A stretch of 61,747 nt of DNA from Natrialba aegyptia DSM 13077 (lineage in GTDB: Archaea; Halobacteriota; Halobacteria; Halobacteriales; Natrialbaceae), in NCBI RefSeq assembly GCF_000337535.1, contig NZ_AOIP01000019.1, positions 1 through 61,747 on the forward strand. The letters run 5' to 3'. Shown one piece after another: positions 35,225 to 43,174 of this stretch. A program made the translations under genes and the position numbers. The notes beneath the pieces are model-generated. The model did not search any database, had not been told where the DNA came from, and saw only the letters and a program-made list of their open reading frames with translations. Every line of letters starts with the position of its first letter. Position 1 is the first letter of the stretch.

Positions 35225-36319
35225 CTACTTCTCGAAGCCGTCTTCGAACCGGAAGGTGCCGTCGCGCTGGACGACTTCGCCGTCGACCTCGATGAACGAG
35301 TTCTCGCTCATGTCGACGATCATGTCGACGTGGGCGGCGCTGTCGTTTTGCTCGTTGCCCTCGCCGACGGTGTCGTCGTAGGCCCGTCCGACGGCCATGT
35401 GGACCGTATCGCCCATCTTCTCGTCGAAGAGCATGTTGTACGTGAACTGGTCGATGTCTCGGTTCATGCCGATGCCGAGTTCACCGAGCCGGCGCGAGCC
35501 CGCGTCGGTGTTCAGCACCTCGGTCAGGATGTCTTCGTTTTTCGCCGCCGAGTGCGAGACGACTTCGCCCTCGCTGAACTCGAGATACACGTCGGTGATT
35601 TCCCGGCCCTGATGGTAGAGCGGCATATCGAACAGGACCTCGCCCTCGACGCTGTCGGGTTGTGGGGCGGTGAAGACCTCGCCGCCGGGGAGGTTGTGCT
35701 CGCCGTGGTCGTTGATCGTCGGATTGCCGTCGACTGACATCGTCACGTCCGTCGTGTCGCCGCTGACGATGCGGACCTCGTCGGCGGGATCGAGGATCTC
35801 GACCATGTTCGCCTGGTGGGCGCGCTGTTCGTCCCAGTCCTTGTTGACGGCGTCCCAGACGAAGTTCTCGTAGCCCTCGGTGCTCATCTCGGCGAGCTGG
35901 GCGTTCGCGGGCGCGGGGTACTGGGTCAGACACCAGCGCGTCGAGAGTCGTTCCTCGAGAATCGGCCCGTGGGCCTGCTGGTAGGCCGAGCTGGTTTCGG
36001 GGTCGACGTCGCTCGTCTGGGTGACGTTGTCACTCGCTCGGATGGCGATGTAGACGTCCGTGTTCTCGATGAGCGCGAGTTCGTGTTGGGGCGTTTCGAA
36101 CTCGCCGTCGCTGGCGCGGAGGTACGCACGCTGTTGGCGCTTGCCGGTGCGCTGGCTCGTCGAGACCGGATTCGCTCCCTTCTCCCCGATGACTTCGTAG
36201 AGCGCGACGACGAGGTCTTCGGCGATCGGATGGGCGTCGATGATGACGTTGTCCCCTTCTTGGAGATCGACCGAATGATTCGCGATAATCTCGGCATGGT
36301 TTCGGATTCGCGGGTCCAT
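35225..36319 (-). CDS. Aminopeptidase, M29 family (thermophilic metallo-aminopeptidase)
   Basis: The 364-residue protein matches the M29 (AmpS/T/II) family. It begins MDPRIRNHAEIIANHSVDL, has the GDNVIIDAHP block, EGEVLFDMP and EFSEGEVVSHSAAKNED, LGELGIGMNRDI, and HVDMIVDM near the C terminus, which together contain the metal-ligand Glu, His and Asp residues. It should remove N-terminal residues from peptides in the cytoplasm. I chose the ATG at 36319 by the family N terminus; in-frame Mets at 36352 and 36382 lie upstream. It follows the two small membrane genes on the same strand. Confidence 0.9.
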   Translation of the reverse strand: MDPRIRNHAEIIANHSVDLQEGDNVIIDAHPIAEDLVVALYEVIGEKGANPVSTSQRTGKRQQRAYLRASDGEFETPQHELALIENTDVYIAIRASDNVTQTSDVDPETSSAYQQAHGPILEERLSTRWCLTQYPAPANAQLAEMSTEGYENFVWDAVNKDWDEQRAHQANMVEILDPADEVRIVSGDTTDVTMSVDGNPTINDHGEHNLPGGEVFTAPQPDSVEGEVLFDMPLYHQGREITDVYLEFSEGEVVSHSAAKNEDILTEVLNTDAGSRRLGELGIGMNRDIDQFTYNMLFDEKMGDTVHMAVGRAYDDTVGEGNEQNDSAAHVDMIVDMSENSFIEVDGEVVQRDGTFRFEDGFEK

Positions 36320-36382
36320 ACTGGAGATGTATTCGCAGTGTTGGGATACCATTTTCGAATCGAAAGCCTTCGCCGGTCCCAC

Positions 36383-36781
36383 TCATCGCCCCGCGTCGCC
36401 GTCTGCCAGGAAAATCCCGAGGTAGATCGCGGTCAGCGCGCAGCCGATTCCCGCGGCGAACGAGAGGGTAAACGGCGAATCGAGTGTGTGCGTCCGCTCG
36501 TCGAATAGCCAGCCGCTGAACCCGACGATGAGCAGCGCTAGCGAGACAAGCCGGAGCACCGAGACGAGCTGGTGGCCACGGCGGCCACCATCGGTTCGCG
36601 ATTGGGCGTCTGCGGGCGGCTGGCTGCGCCCGCTTTCACGTGCGCGTCGGGTTGATCGCCGCGTCGTGCGCTGATCGCCGTTTAGTTCGGTTTCGACTGC
36701 GCCTCTCTTTTCGGGGTCGGTTTCGAGTTCAGGCTCGGCCTCGTCCCCGTTCGCTCCGGTTCGAGTCGATTCAGATGGCAT
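36383..36781 (-). CDS. Small membrane protein (132 aa), unknown
   Basis: The N-terminal two thirds are hydrophilic and charged (Glu/Arg/Gly-rich), followed by two hydrophobic helices (about 73-90 and 105-125) and a short DGDAGR tail. I recognise no family. The ATG at 36781 overlaps the end of the upstream gene by 11 bases, which suggests a shared transcript. Codon use is normal. Confidence 0.55.
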   Translation of the reverse strand: MPSESTRTGANGDEAEPELETDPEKRGAVETELNGDQRTTRRSTRRARESGRSQPPADAQSRTDGGRRGHQLVSVLRLVSLALLIVGFSGWLFDERTHTLDSPFTLSFAAGIGCALTAIYLGIFLADGDAGR

Positions 36782-37256
36782 CGTCGGTCCCCGTGGTGTA
36801 GTCGGGCACGATGTCCGGAGCCGACGAGCCGGCTGTGCCGGTCGCCGAACCACGTGCACTCGATGCGCCCGTTGTCCCCGGACTGGGTGCATCGACGAAC
36901 GACCAGAGCTCGAGCAACGGCTCCGGCAGCACGAATTTCGCCGAGATGGTAACCCCGTTAGTCGGTCCCATCGCCCGTCTGAGCTTGCCGAGTTCAGCGA
37001 GCGAGAGACAGAGCGGAACGAGCGCGAACGGGGGGAGGTCGCCGAACCGACCGAGAACGCGCGAGACGTGGTACCAGAAGGGGGATGCCGATCGGGATGG
37101 GGACGATGCGGGCGTTGATGGTGAACTCGGTGCCGGCGACGGGGGGCCGCTCGGATCGCGACCGCCGTCCGCCCTGAACCGACTCGTCTCCGCCCCTTCG
37201 GCCGTTGCGGAGTACGGTCCGCTATCAGTCGAACTGGAGCGAGATGCGGGGTCCAT
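36771..37256 (-). CDS. Conserved-looking hypothetical protein, possibly truncated
   Basis: The 161-residue protein has a Ser/Pro-rich disordered N terminus (1-58) and a hydrophobic middle (VLGRFGDLPPFALVPLCLSLAELGKL, split here as a landmark around residues 66-90). It then has a segment with LPEPLLELWSFVDAP that resembles larger haloarchaeal membrane proteins I cannot name. It ends in a low-complexity Gly/Ser/Thr stretch where those proteins would carry more transmembrane helices, so it may be a truncated copy. The following gene overlaps its end. Confidence 0.5.
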   Translation of the reverse strand: MDPASRSSSTDSGPYSATAEGAETSRFRADGGRDPSGPPSPAPSSPSTPASSPSRSASPFWYHVSRVLGRFGDLPPFALVPLCLSLAELGKLRRAMGPTNGVTISAKFVLPEPLLELWSFVDAPSPGTTGASSARGSATGTAGSSAPDIVPDYTTGTDDAI

Positions 37257-37389
37257 ACGCCCACAACAAATGATGCGTAGTTGAACCCTTCGCTGTCGAA
37301 GACTGTGACATCCAGCTATCGTGTGACAGTGATTCGACCGCACACGGGACATGACAGGGTATTTCTTCGGCGACGGGCTATCTCGCGCC

Positions 37390-38403
37390 ATGATCGATCT
37401 TCGCTCGGATACCGTAACGACACCCGACGATCGTATGCGCGATGCTGCCCAGTCGGCCGCCGTCGGCGACGACGTCTACCGCGAGGACCCCACCGTCGCC
37501 GAACTCGAAACGACCGTCGCCGACCGACTCGGAACCGAGTCGGCGCTTTATTTCCCCTCCGGGACGATGGCGAACCAGGTTGCCGTCAGAGTGCACACCG
37601 AGCGCGGCCAGGAAGTCCTGGCGGACCGCAAGAGCCACGTCGTCAAATACGAACTCGGCGGTCTCGCCGATCTCTCCGGCCTGCAGGTACGCATGCTCGA
37701 CACCGACCGCGGCGCGCCGACGCCCGAGCAGGTCGCCGCCGGTTTCGTCGAGGAGGAACTCCACCGCCCGGGAACCGGCCTGCTCTGTCTCGAGAATACC
37801 CACAACGCGCGCGGCGGACTCGCGATCGATCCGGAACGGATTGCCGCGGCGGCCGAGGCAGCCCACGACCGCGACGTTCCGGTGCACCTCGACGGCGCGC
37901 GCGTGTTCAACGCCGCGACGGCGCTCGACATCCCCGTCACTGAACTCGTCGATCCCGTCGAGACGGTCATGATCTCGCTCTCGAAGGGCCTCGGCGCACC
38001 CGTGGGATCGATGGTCGCCGGCCCCGAGTCGTTCGTCGAGGACGCCCGCCGCACCAGAAAACTGTTCGGCGGCGGCATGCGCCAGGCCGGAATCATCGCC
38101 GCTCCGGCGCTCCGTGCGCTGGAGAACGTCGACGGCCTCGAAAGGGATCACGAGCACGCGCGCGTGCTCGCGGAGGGACTTACGGCTGTCGACGGCTTCG
38201 ACGTGCAGGAACCGGAAACGAACATCGTGCTCGCAGACATCGCGGGCACTGGGCTCGAAACGGAGGGTGTCCTCAATCGACTCGAAGAACGAAACGTGCT
38301 GGCCACAGCGTTCGGCCCGACGACGATCCGGTTCTGTACGCACCGAGACGTCTCGCGGTCCGATATCGACGCGGTACTCGAGCGAATCGACGACGCGTTC
38401 TGA
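37390..38403 (+). CDS. Low-specificity L-threonine aldolase (beta-eliminating lyase family)
   Basis: The 337-residue PLP enzyme matches threonine aldolases, which cleave L-threonine/allo-threonine to glycine and acetaldehyde. Motifs are MIDLRSDTVTTPDDRM at the start, ALYFPSGTMANQVA, LENTHNARGG, HLDGARVFNAA and the PLP lysine Lys199 in ISLSKGLGAPVGS, then the Arg-rich RRTRKLFGGGMRQAG block. The start at 37390 is the family start; the frame runs 13 codons further upstream. It stands alone, divergent from the small membrane genes. Confidence 0.93.
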   Translation: MIDLRSDTVTTPDDRMRDAAQSAAVGDDVYREDPTVAELETTVADRLGTESALYFPSGTMANQVAVRVHTERGQEVLADRKSHVVKYELGGLADLSGLQVRMLDTDRGAPTPEQVAAGFVEEELHRPGTGLLCLENTHNARGGLAIDPERIAAAAEAAHDRDVPVHLDGARVFNAATALDIPVTELVDPVETVMISLSKGLGAPVGSMVAGPESFVEDARRTRKLFGGGMRQAGIIAAPALRALENVDGLERDHEHARVLAEGLTAVDGFDVQEPETNIVLADIAGTGLETEGVLNRLEERNVLATAFGPTTIRFCTHRDVSRSDIDAVLERIDDAF

Positions 38404-38438
38404 AACCGCAGGCCCCGCTGTCGTCCGTTTGCTTTCAT

Positions 38439-38564
38439 CTACCGCATTCCGTCACGGAACTCGAGTACTGTCCGCCGGAGCAGCAGGTACGAGAAGAGAA
38501 TCAGCGATAACAAGATCACGACGATCGCGATGATGACCGGGTCGTCGGGAATGAACTCGAGCAT
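38439..38564 (-). CDS. Single-helix membrane microprotein (41 aa)
   Basis: This small gene reads MLEFIPDDPVIIAIVVILL at its start and has one hydrophobic helix (about 9-29) followed by RRTVLEFRDGM. The pattern (LEF, Asp-Pro, helix, RRT) looks like a conserved haloarchaeal small membrane protein, but I have no name for it. It converges on the threonine aldolase gene. Confidence 0.65.
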   Translation of the reverse strand: MLEFIPDDPVIIAIVVILLSLILFSYLLLRRTVLEFRDGMR

Positions 38565-38633
38565 ACGCGCCGGGTACAGTGTCAGTGCGCAAAATCGTTT
38601 CGACGTGGATCAGCTCGAATCCGGGATCGGCGA

Positions 38634-39818
38634 CTACCACCAGCGGTTTTCGACCAATCGGTCGATCGCCTCCCGAATCGTCGCCTCGTTTCGCGAAAAC
38701 GTAAACCGGATCCAGCCGGATGCCCCCTCGGCGTCGGTGTAGAAGCTACTCCCCGGAACGGCGGCGACGCCGGCTTCCCGGATCAATCGATAACAGAACT
38801 CGATGTCGTCCTCGTCGGTCGGGTATCGCGTCAGAATGTAGTACGCGCCGTCCGGTTTGACGGGATCGAGTCCCGCTTCCTGCAGGCCCTCGTAGAGCAG
38901 GTCGCGACGCCGCTCGTAGGAGTCGGCGAGTTCAGTGTAGTAGGAGTCGGGGAGCGACAGCGCCTCGACGCCGGCGCGCTGGAACGGCGTTGGCGCGCAG
39001 ATACTCGTGTAGTCGTGGATCTTCCGGAGTTCTTTCGAGAGGTACTCGGGCGCGAGACAGAAGCCGACGCGCCAGCCGGTGACGCTGAACGTCTTCGACA
39101 TGCCGGTACAGACGACGGTTCGGTCGGCGAGGTCGCCGACTTCGACGGGGCTGACGTAGTCGTCCGCGTAGACGATGTGCTCGTAGATCTCGTCGGTGAG
39201 GACGATGAGGTCGTGCTCGAAGACGATTTCCTCGATGCGTTCGAGTTCATCGCGCGAGAACACCTTCCCGGTTGGATTCATCGGGGTATTGAGCACGAGG
39301 ATGCGGGCGTCCGCGGCGGCAGCGGCGAGTTCGTCGACGTCGATGGTGAGGTCGTCGGTGATGTCGATCGGGACCGCGGTCGCGCCGGCGAACTGGCTCG
39401 CCGGAATGTAGCTCTCGTAGACGGGTTCGAAGTAGACGACTTCGTCGCCCGGGCCGGCGAGCGCGAGCATGGTCGACATGAGGGCCTCGCTGGTGCCGCT
39501 GGTGATCGTGACCTCGGTTTCGGGGTCGTACGAGACGCCCTTCCACTCGGCGTAGCGCTCGGCGACTGCCTCGCGGAGTTCGGGCAGGCCCCAGGTGATG
39601 GTGTACTGGCTGTCGGTTTCGATGGCCTCCTGGGCGGCGGCCTTGATTTCGGGGGGCGTCTCGTCCTCGTCGGGGATGCCCTGCGAGAGGTTGATCGCGC
39701 CGCGGTCGATCGCCTCCCTGGTCATCTGGCGGATCACGGACTCGGCGACGCCCGCCGTTCGGGCGCTGCCGACCGCGTCGGCCGTTTCAGTCGTTTCGGC
39801 GGGTGGGTCTCGTTCCAT
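38634..39818 (-). CDS. Class I/II PLP-dependent aminotransferase (AspB-like)
   Basis: The 394-residue protein has the fold-type I aminotransferase blocks: INLSQGIPDEDETPPEI, YTITWGLPELREAVAERY, LVLNTPMNPTGKVFSRDEL, LTDEIYEHIVY and the PLP lysine Lys242 in GMSKTFSVTGWRVGF. The C-terminal substrate Arg lies in SGWIRFTFS. It starts 3 bases after the ureohydrolase gene, so the two are co-transcribed. A role in transaminating a product of the ureohydrolase pathway is plausible; the exact amino donor is not known. Confidence 0.88.
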   Translation of the reverse strand: MERDPPAETTETADAVGSARTAGVAESVIRQMTREAIDRGAINLSQGIPDEDETPPEIKAAAQEAIETDSQYTITWGLPELREAVAERYAEWKGVSYDPETEVTITSGTSEALMSTMLALAGPGDEVVYFEPVYESYIPASQFAGATAVPIDITDDLTIDVDELAAAAADARILVLNTPMNPTGKVFSRDELERIEEIVFEHDLIVLTDEIYEHIVYADDYVSPVEVGDLADRTVVCTGMSKTFSVTGWRVGFCLAPEYLSKELRKIHDYTSICAPTPFQRAGVEALSLPDSYYTELADSYERRRDLLYEGLQEAGLDPVKPDGAYYILTRYPTDEDDIEFCYRLIREAGVAAVPGSSFYTDAEGASGWIRFTFSRNEATIREAIDRLVENRWW

Positions 39819-39821
39819 CGC

Positions 39822-40826
39822 TTACTCCGCGAACTGGCGTTCGAGCAGCGTAACCAGCAGGTACGCGGCGAGTTTCTGGGTGCCCTCGTCGGTGTCGTAC
39901 CGGGGTGCGACCTCCATCATATCGACGGCGCTGACCGCGTCGGTCGCACCGAGCACTTCCATCGTCTTGAGCGCCTGGTGGGCCGTCAGCCCGCCCGGAA
40001 CCGGCGTGCCAGTTCCCGGCGCGACGCTCGGGTCGACGCCGTCGATGTCGAAGGAGACGTACACCGCGTCGGTTCCCTCGGCCGCCGACGCGACCGCGTC
40101 CGCGACGACCGACGTGATACCCTGGTCCTCGATGTCGCGCATCGTGTAGAGATCGAGTCCGGTCTCCTCGGCGAACTCGAAGAACTCGGGTGACTCGTAG
40201 CCGCGGATGCCGACCTGGCTGACGTTCTCGTAGTCGACGTACTCGGAGTCGGCGATCAGGGCCGTACTCGAGCCGTGGAAGTCAGTTCCGAAGACGGGAC
40301 TCTCCGAGGTCGTATCGGTGTGTGCGTCGATCTGGACGAACCCGACGTCGTCGTAGTCCCTCCCCTCGGCGAAGCCGCGAACCGCGGGGAACGTACAGTA
40401 GTGATCGCCGCCGAGCACGACCGGAAACGTCTGGGACGCGACCGTCGCCACGTGCGCGGTGATGCTCTCGGCCGTCGTCTCGCCGTCCATCGGGAAGACC
40501 GGCACGTCACCACAGTCCGCGACGGTGAGGTCGTCGAAGTTCACCTGCTTGCCGGTCTGCATGTTCGTTAATCCGCCCTTGTAGTCCGAGAGATACGCCC
40601 ACCAGCCGCTGGCCCGTCGAATCGCCGTCGGGCCGTACCGGGTCCCAGGTCGATTCGAGACCGCCCCGTCGTAGGGGACGCCGAGAACCGCTGCGTCGAC
40701 ATCCGTCACGTCGTCGATGTTCCGCGCGTCTCCCTTGAGAAACGTCCCCAGTCCGGCGTAGGCCAGCTCGACGCCGGCACCGTCGACCGACTCTCGAAAG
40801 GCCGCTGCGGGATTGTCATCCGTCAT
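39822..40826 (-). CDS. speB: Agmatinase/ureohydrolase family protein
   Basis: The 334-residue protein belongs to the arginase/agmatinase superfamily. All six di-manganese ligands are visible: His142 in GGDHYCTFPA; Asp167, His169 and Asp171 in QIDAHTDTT; Asp260 and Asp262 in SFDIDGVDP. The DAHTD pattern and the PGTGTPVPGGL block fit agmatinase-like enzymes, but guanidinobutyrase or guanidinase activity cannot be excluded. Its ATG overlaps the stop of a tiny upstream ORF (ATGA), and an aminotransferase gene follows after 3 bases. The importer and deacetylase genes nearby support polyamine or guanidino-compound catabolism. Confidence 0.88.
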   Translation of the reverse strand: MTDDNPAAAFRESVDGAGVELAYAGLGTFLKGDARNIDDVTDVDAAVLGVPYDGAVSNRPGTRYGPTAIRRASGWWAYLSDYKGGLTNMQTGKQVNFDDLTVADCGDVPVFPMDGETTAESITAHVATVASQTFPVVLGGDHYCTFPAVRGFAEGRDYDDVGFVQIDAHTDTTSESPVFGTDFHGSSTALIADSEYVDYENVSQVGIRGYESPEFFEFAEETGLDLYTMRDIEDQGITSVVADAVASAAEGTDAVYVSFDIDGVDPSVAPGTGTPVPGGLTAHQALKTMEVLGATDAVSAVDMMEVAPRYDTDEGTQKLAAYLLVTLLERQFAE

Positions 40827-40933
40827 CGGTCAGCCCCCGTTTCGTGCGTCTCGATCGCGTTCCTGCCAGCACGCGTGGCCGCCGTCTGCTGGCCGATCGC
40901 TCGCCGCTGTGTCCGCAACAGTTTGGCTGTCAT
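40823..40933 (-). CDS. Possible 36-aa upstream ORF coupled to the ureohydrolase gene
   Basis: The frame reads MTAKLLRTQRRAIGQQ at its start, contains six Arg in 36 residues, and its TGA overlaps the ureohydrolase ATG as ATGA, the arrangement of translational coupling. It could be a leader peptide or a small protein. A GGCAA-N4-TTGCC inverted repeat lies 14-27 bases before its ATG. No family is recognised. Confidence 0.4.
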   Translation of the reverse strand: MTAKLLRTQRRAIGQQTAATRAGRNAIETHETGADR

Positions 40934-40946
40934 AATTTCACATCCC

Positions 40947-40960
40947 GGCAAGTAGTTGCC
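40947..40960. promoter_or_regulatory. Inverted repeat upstream of the ureohydrolase operon
   Basis: GGCAA-GTAG-TTGCC has perfect 5-base arms and lies 14-27 bases before the small upstream ORF, in the region where transcription would start. Confidence 0.45.
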
Positions 40961-41054
40961 ACCCTATCCGTTTCGCGACAGGGACAATAAGGTTACGCCA
41001 TCGCCCAACCTAGTAACCCAAACCTTGGTGGTCACCCTCGCCCACTGTCTGTGC

Positions 41055-42101
41055 ATGCCACCGGAACTCGACAGACGAACGTACGATCTCCTTCGACTCG
41101 TCGATCGCCACGGCCCGATCGGCAGCATCCAACTCGTCGAGTTGATGCAACTCCACGGCTACGACATCAAAGACCGCACGATCCGGCTCACGCTCTCCGA
41201 TCTCGACGACCTCGAACTCACCGAAAAGGTCCCCGGCCAGGGCCGGCGACTAACCCAACGCGGCCGCGACGAACTCGAACAGGGCGACGTGAGCAGCCGC
41301 CTCGAACAGATCCGCGCCCGAATCGCCGCGCTCACGAGCCGCGTGAGCTACGACCCCATCGAGGATACCGGCGCACTCGTCGCCTCGGCCGCCTCCCTCG
41401 ATGCCGACGCCGTCGACGACGCGCTCGAACTCGTTTCCCGCCTCGAATCGCTCCCGCTCGGTCCCATCCCGATCGCTCTCGAGGACAGCGCACCCGGCGA
41501 ACCCGGCGATACGCGGTTGCTCGTCCCCTCGAGTATCACGCTCGACGGCGTCTTGCTCGCCCACGGCGTCAACGCCGACCTCACGACCGCGGGCATCCTC
41601 GAGTACGAACCCGCCCCCGTCGACGAGTTCAGCGACGGCGACCGACAACTCCAGAGCGGCGGGCGGATCACGCGCTACGTCGACGTGATCAACGGCGAGG
41701 GGTCGTCGATCGACGTGATTTCGCTGCTGATCGAGGCCGGGCGAACCGACGTGTTGACGCTGCTCGAAACCGAGAGCGAGGGGTCGGGGCTTCTCGTCGG
41801 CGACGGCCGACAGTTCCCGATCAACCGGTACGAGGAGGCCCGCGACCTCGCGGTCGCGAGTCGAGACGCGATCGGCGGCGTCCTCGACTTTCGCCGCCCG
41901 CGCGAACAGGACAAACTCCCCAACGGCAGTTCGGCCTGGGCGTTCGGCTCGCTCACCTACGTCGGCGTCGGCGAACTCGTGCTCGCGGCGCTCAGCGAGG
42001 CCGGCCTGACCGACGAGTGGGACACGCTGTACGGCACGGTCGAACGGAACTCGTTCGAACCGGTCGCGGCGGTTGCGCCGACGGCAGCGCTCGACGATTA
42101 A
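41055..42101 (+). CDS. NrpR-like transcriptional regulator (winged helix + DUF128)
   Basis: The 348-residue protein has an N-terminal winged helix (about 5-70; DRRTYDLLRLVDRHGPIGSI, then IRLTLSDLDDLELTEK) and a DUF128 domain (about 85-320) of the NrpR family, which in methanogens binds 2-oxoglutarate and represses nitrogen genes. The segments SSITLDGVLLAHGVNADLTTAGILEY and SIDVISLLIEAGRTDVL are typical. The start at 41055 is the ATG before the winged helix. It is divergent from the ureohydrolase operon and convergent with the nitrilase gene. A paralog lies at 47624-48631. Confidence 0.9.
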   Translation: MPPELDRRTYDLLRLVDRHGPIGSIQLVELMQLHGYDIKDRTIRLTLSDLDDLELTEKVPGQGRRLTQRGRDELEQGDVSSRLEQIRARIAALTSRVSYDPIEDTGALVASAASLDADAVDDALELVSRLESLPLGPIPIALEDSAPGEPGDTRLLVPSSITLDGVLLAHGVNADLTTAGILEYEPAPVDEFSDGDRQLQSGGRITRYVDVINGEGSSIDVISLLIEAGRTDVLTLLETESEGSGLLVGDGRQFPINRYEEARDLAVASRDAIGGVLDFRRPREQDKLPNGSSAWAFGSLTYVGVGELVLAALSEAGLTDEWDTLYGTVERNSFEPVAAVAPTAALDD

Positions 42102-42167
42102 GACTGGCGTCGCAGTTCGCGACGACAATTCGGCGAGAATGAGGATGAATTCCGGTGGCAACCAACA

Positions 42168-42188
42168 CGCCCGCTCGGCCAGCGGGCG
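42168..42188. terminator. Hairpin between convergent regulator and nitrilase genes
   Basis: CGCCCGCT (42168-42175), loop CGGCC, AGCGGGCG (42181-42188): a perfect 8-base GC-rich stem between two convergent stops. Confidence 0.55.
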
Positions 42189-42208
42189 ACGGCTGAACTC
42201 GCGTCGCG

Positions 42209-43174
42209 TTACTCTGTGTTCGCGTCCGTTCCCTGTTCGTCTCGCTGCGCCGTCCCGTAGATCGCCGGCCGTCGAGACGTGAGCACATCGTCATAGGCTG
42301 TCAGGTTCTTCTCCCGCGCCTGTTCGAGCGCGCACTCGGCGCTGAGTTCGTGCTCGCCGGTCGTCGGTGCCGGTCCCGCGAGAGGAACCCCATCCGGGTC
42401 GAGAATAACGCTCTGTCCTTCGAAGGTGATGCCGCGTTCGGTGCCGGCGCGGTCCGCACACGCCATAAAGACGCGATTCGAGTTCGCGTGGGCGAGCGCC
42501 TGGTGGACGCCGACGGTCCAGCCGCCGGGCCGAGTCGGGGCGTCGTCCGGCGTCCCCGGGACCCAGTTGGTCGGCACGGCGACGAGATCGACGCCGGCGC
42601 GGGCTTGCGCGATCGTGAGTTCCGGAAACCAGAGGTCGTTACAGATCTGGACGCCGAGGCGGCCGAACGGCGTGTCGACGATCGTGCTGTCGGTTCCGGG
42701 GTCGAACCAGCGGTGTTCCTCGTTCCAGCGGTGGACTTTCCGGTACACGGCCTCGACGCCGGACGGCGAGACGACGAACGCGCTGTTGTAGTACGCGTCC
42801 CCGTCGGCTTCCGGTACGCCGCCGACGATCCAGGTGTCGGTGTCGGCGGCGATGTCGCTCCACGCCTGGGCCGTCTCGCCGTCGCGCGGTTCCGCCATCG
42901 ACGCGACCTCCGTTTTCGACTCGAAGACGTACCCTGAGGTCACGAGTTCGGGGAAGACGATCAGGTCGGCGTCGGCGTGCTCGCGGACGAGTTCAACTGT
43001 GCGGTTGCGATTGCGTTCGACGGCACCGAACTCGGGGGTGAGCTGGACGGTGACGATTCGGGCGTCGGTTGCGGCTGGGGGTGTATCTGTGGCCGTGTCA
43101 GTGTCCATGTCCGTGCCTGCGGACGCCTCCACGTCCGCGTCCGTCTCCGCTCCCGAACCCGGTTCCGCCGTCAC
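42209..43174 (-). CDS. Carbon-nitrogen hydrolase (nitrilase superfamily)
   Basis: The 321-residue amidase starts at a GTG that overlaps the permease stop (GTGA), so the two are coupled. The catalytic triad is Glu76 (VFPELVTSGY), Lys146 (VYRKVHRWN) and Cys178 (GVQICNDLWFPE). Possible activities include N-carbamoylputrescine amidase, omega-amidase or another aliphatic amidase; the sequence alone does not decide. The N-terminal 35 residues are a low-complexity Asp/Thr stretch encoded by a period-6 repeat. It is the last gene of the importer operon, which argues that it acts on an imported compound or its product. Confidence 0.88.
   Translation of the reverse strand: MTAEPGSGAETDADVEASAGTDMDTDTATDTPPAATDARIVTVQLTPEFGAVERNRNRTVELVREHADADLIVFPELVTSGYVFESKTEVASMAEPRDGETAQAWSDIAADTDTWIVGGVPEADGDAYYNSAFVVSPSGVEAVYRKVHRWNEEHRWFDPGTDSTIVDTPFGRLGVQICNDLWFPELTIAQARAGVDLVAVPTNWVPGTPDDAPTRPGGWTVGVHQALAHANSNRVFMACADRAGTERGITFEGQSVILDPDGVPLAGPAPTTGEHELSAECALEQAREKNLTAYDDVLTSRRPAIYGTAQRDEQGTDANTE
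43079..43135. repeat. Period-6 repeat at the 5' end of the nitrilase gene
   Basis: Degenerate GTGTCN-type hexamers encode the alternating Asp/Thr N terminus. Confidence 0.6.
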
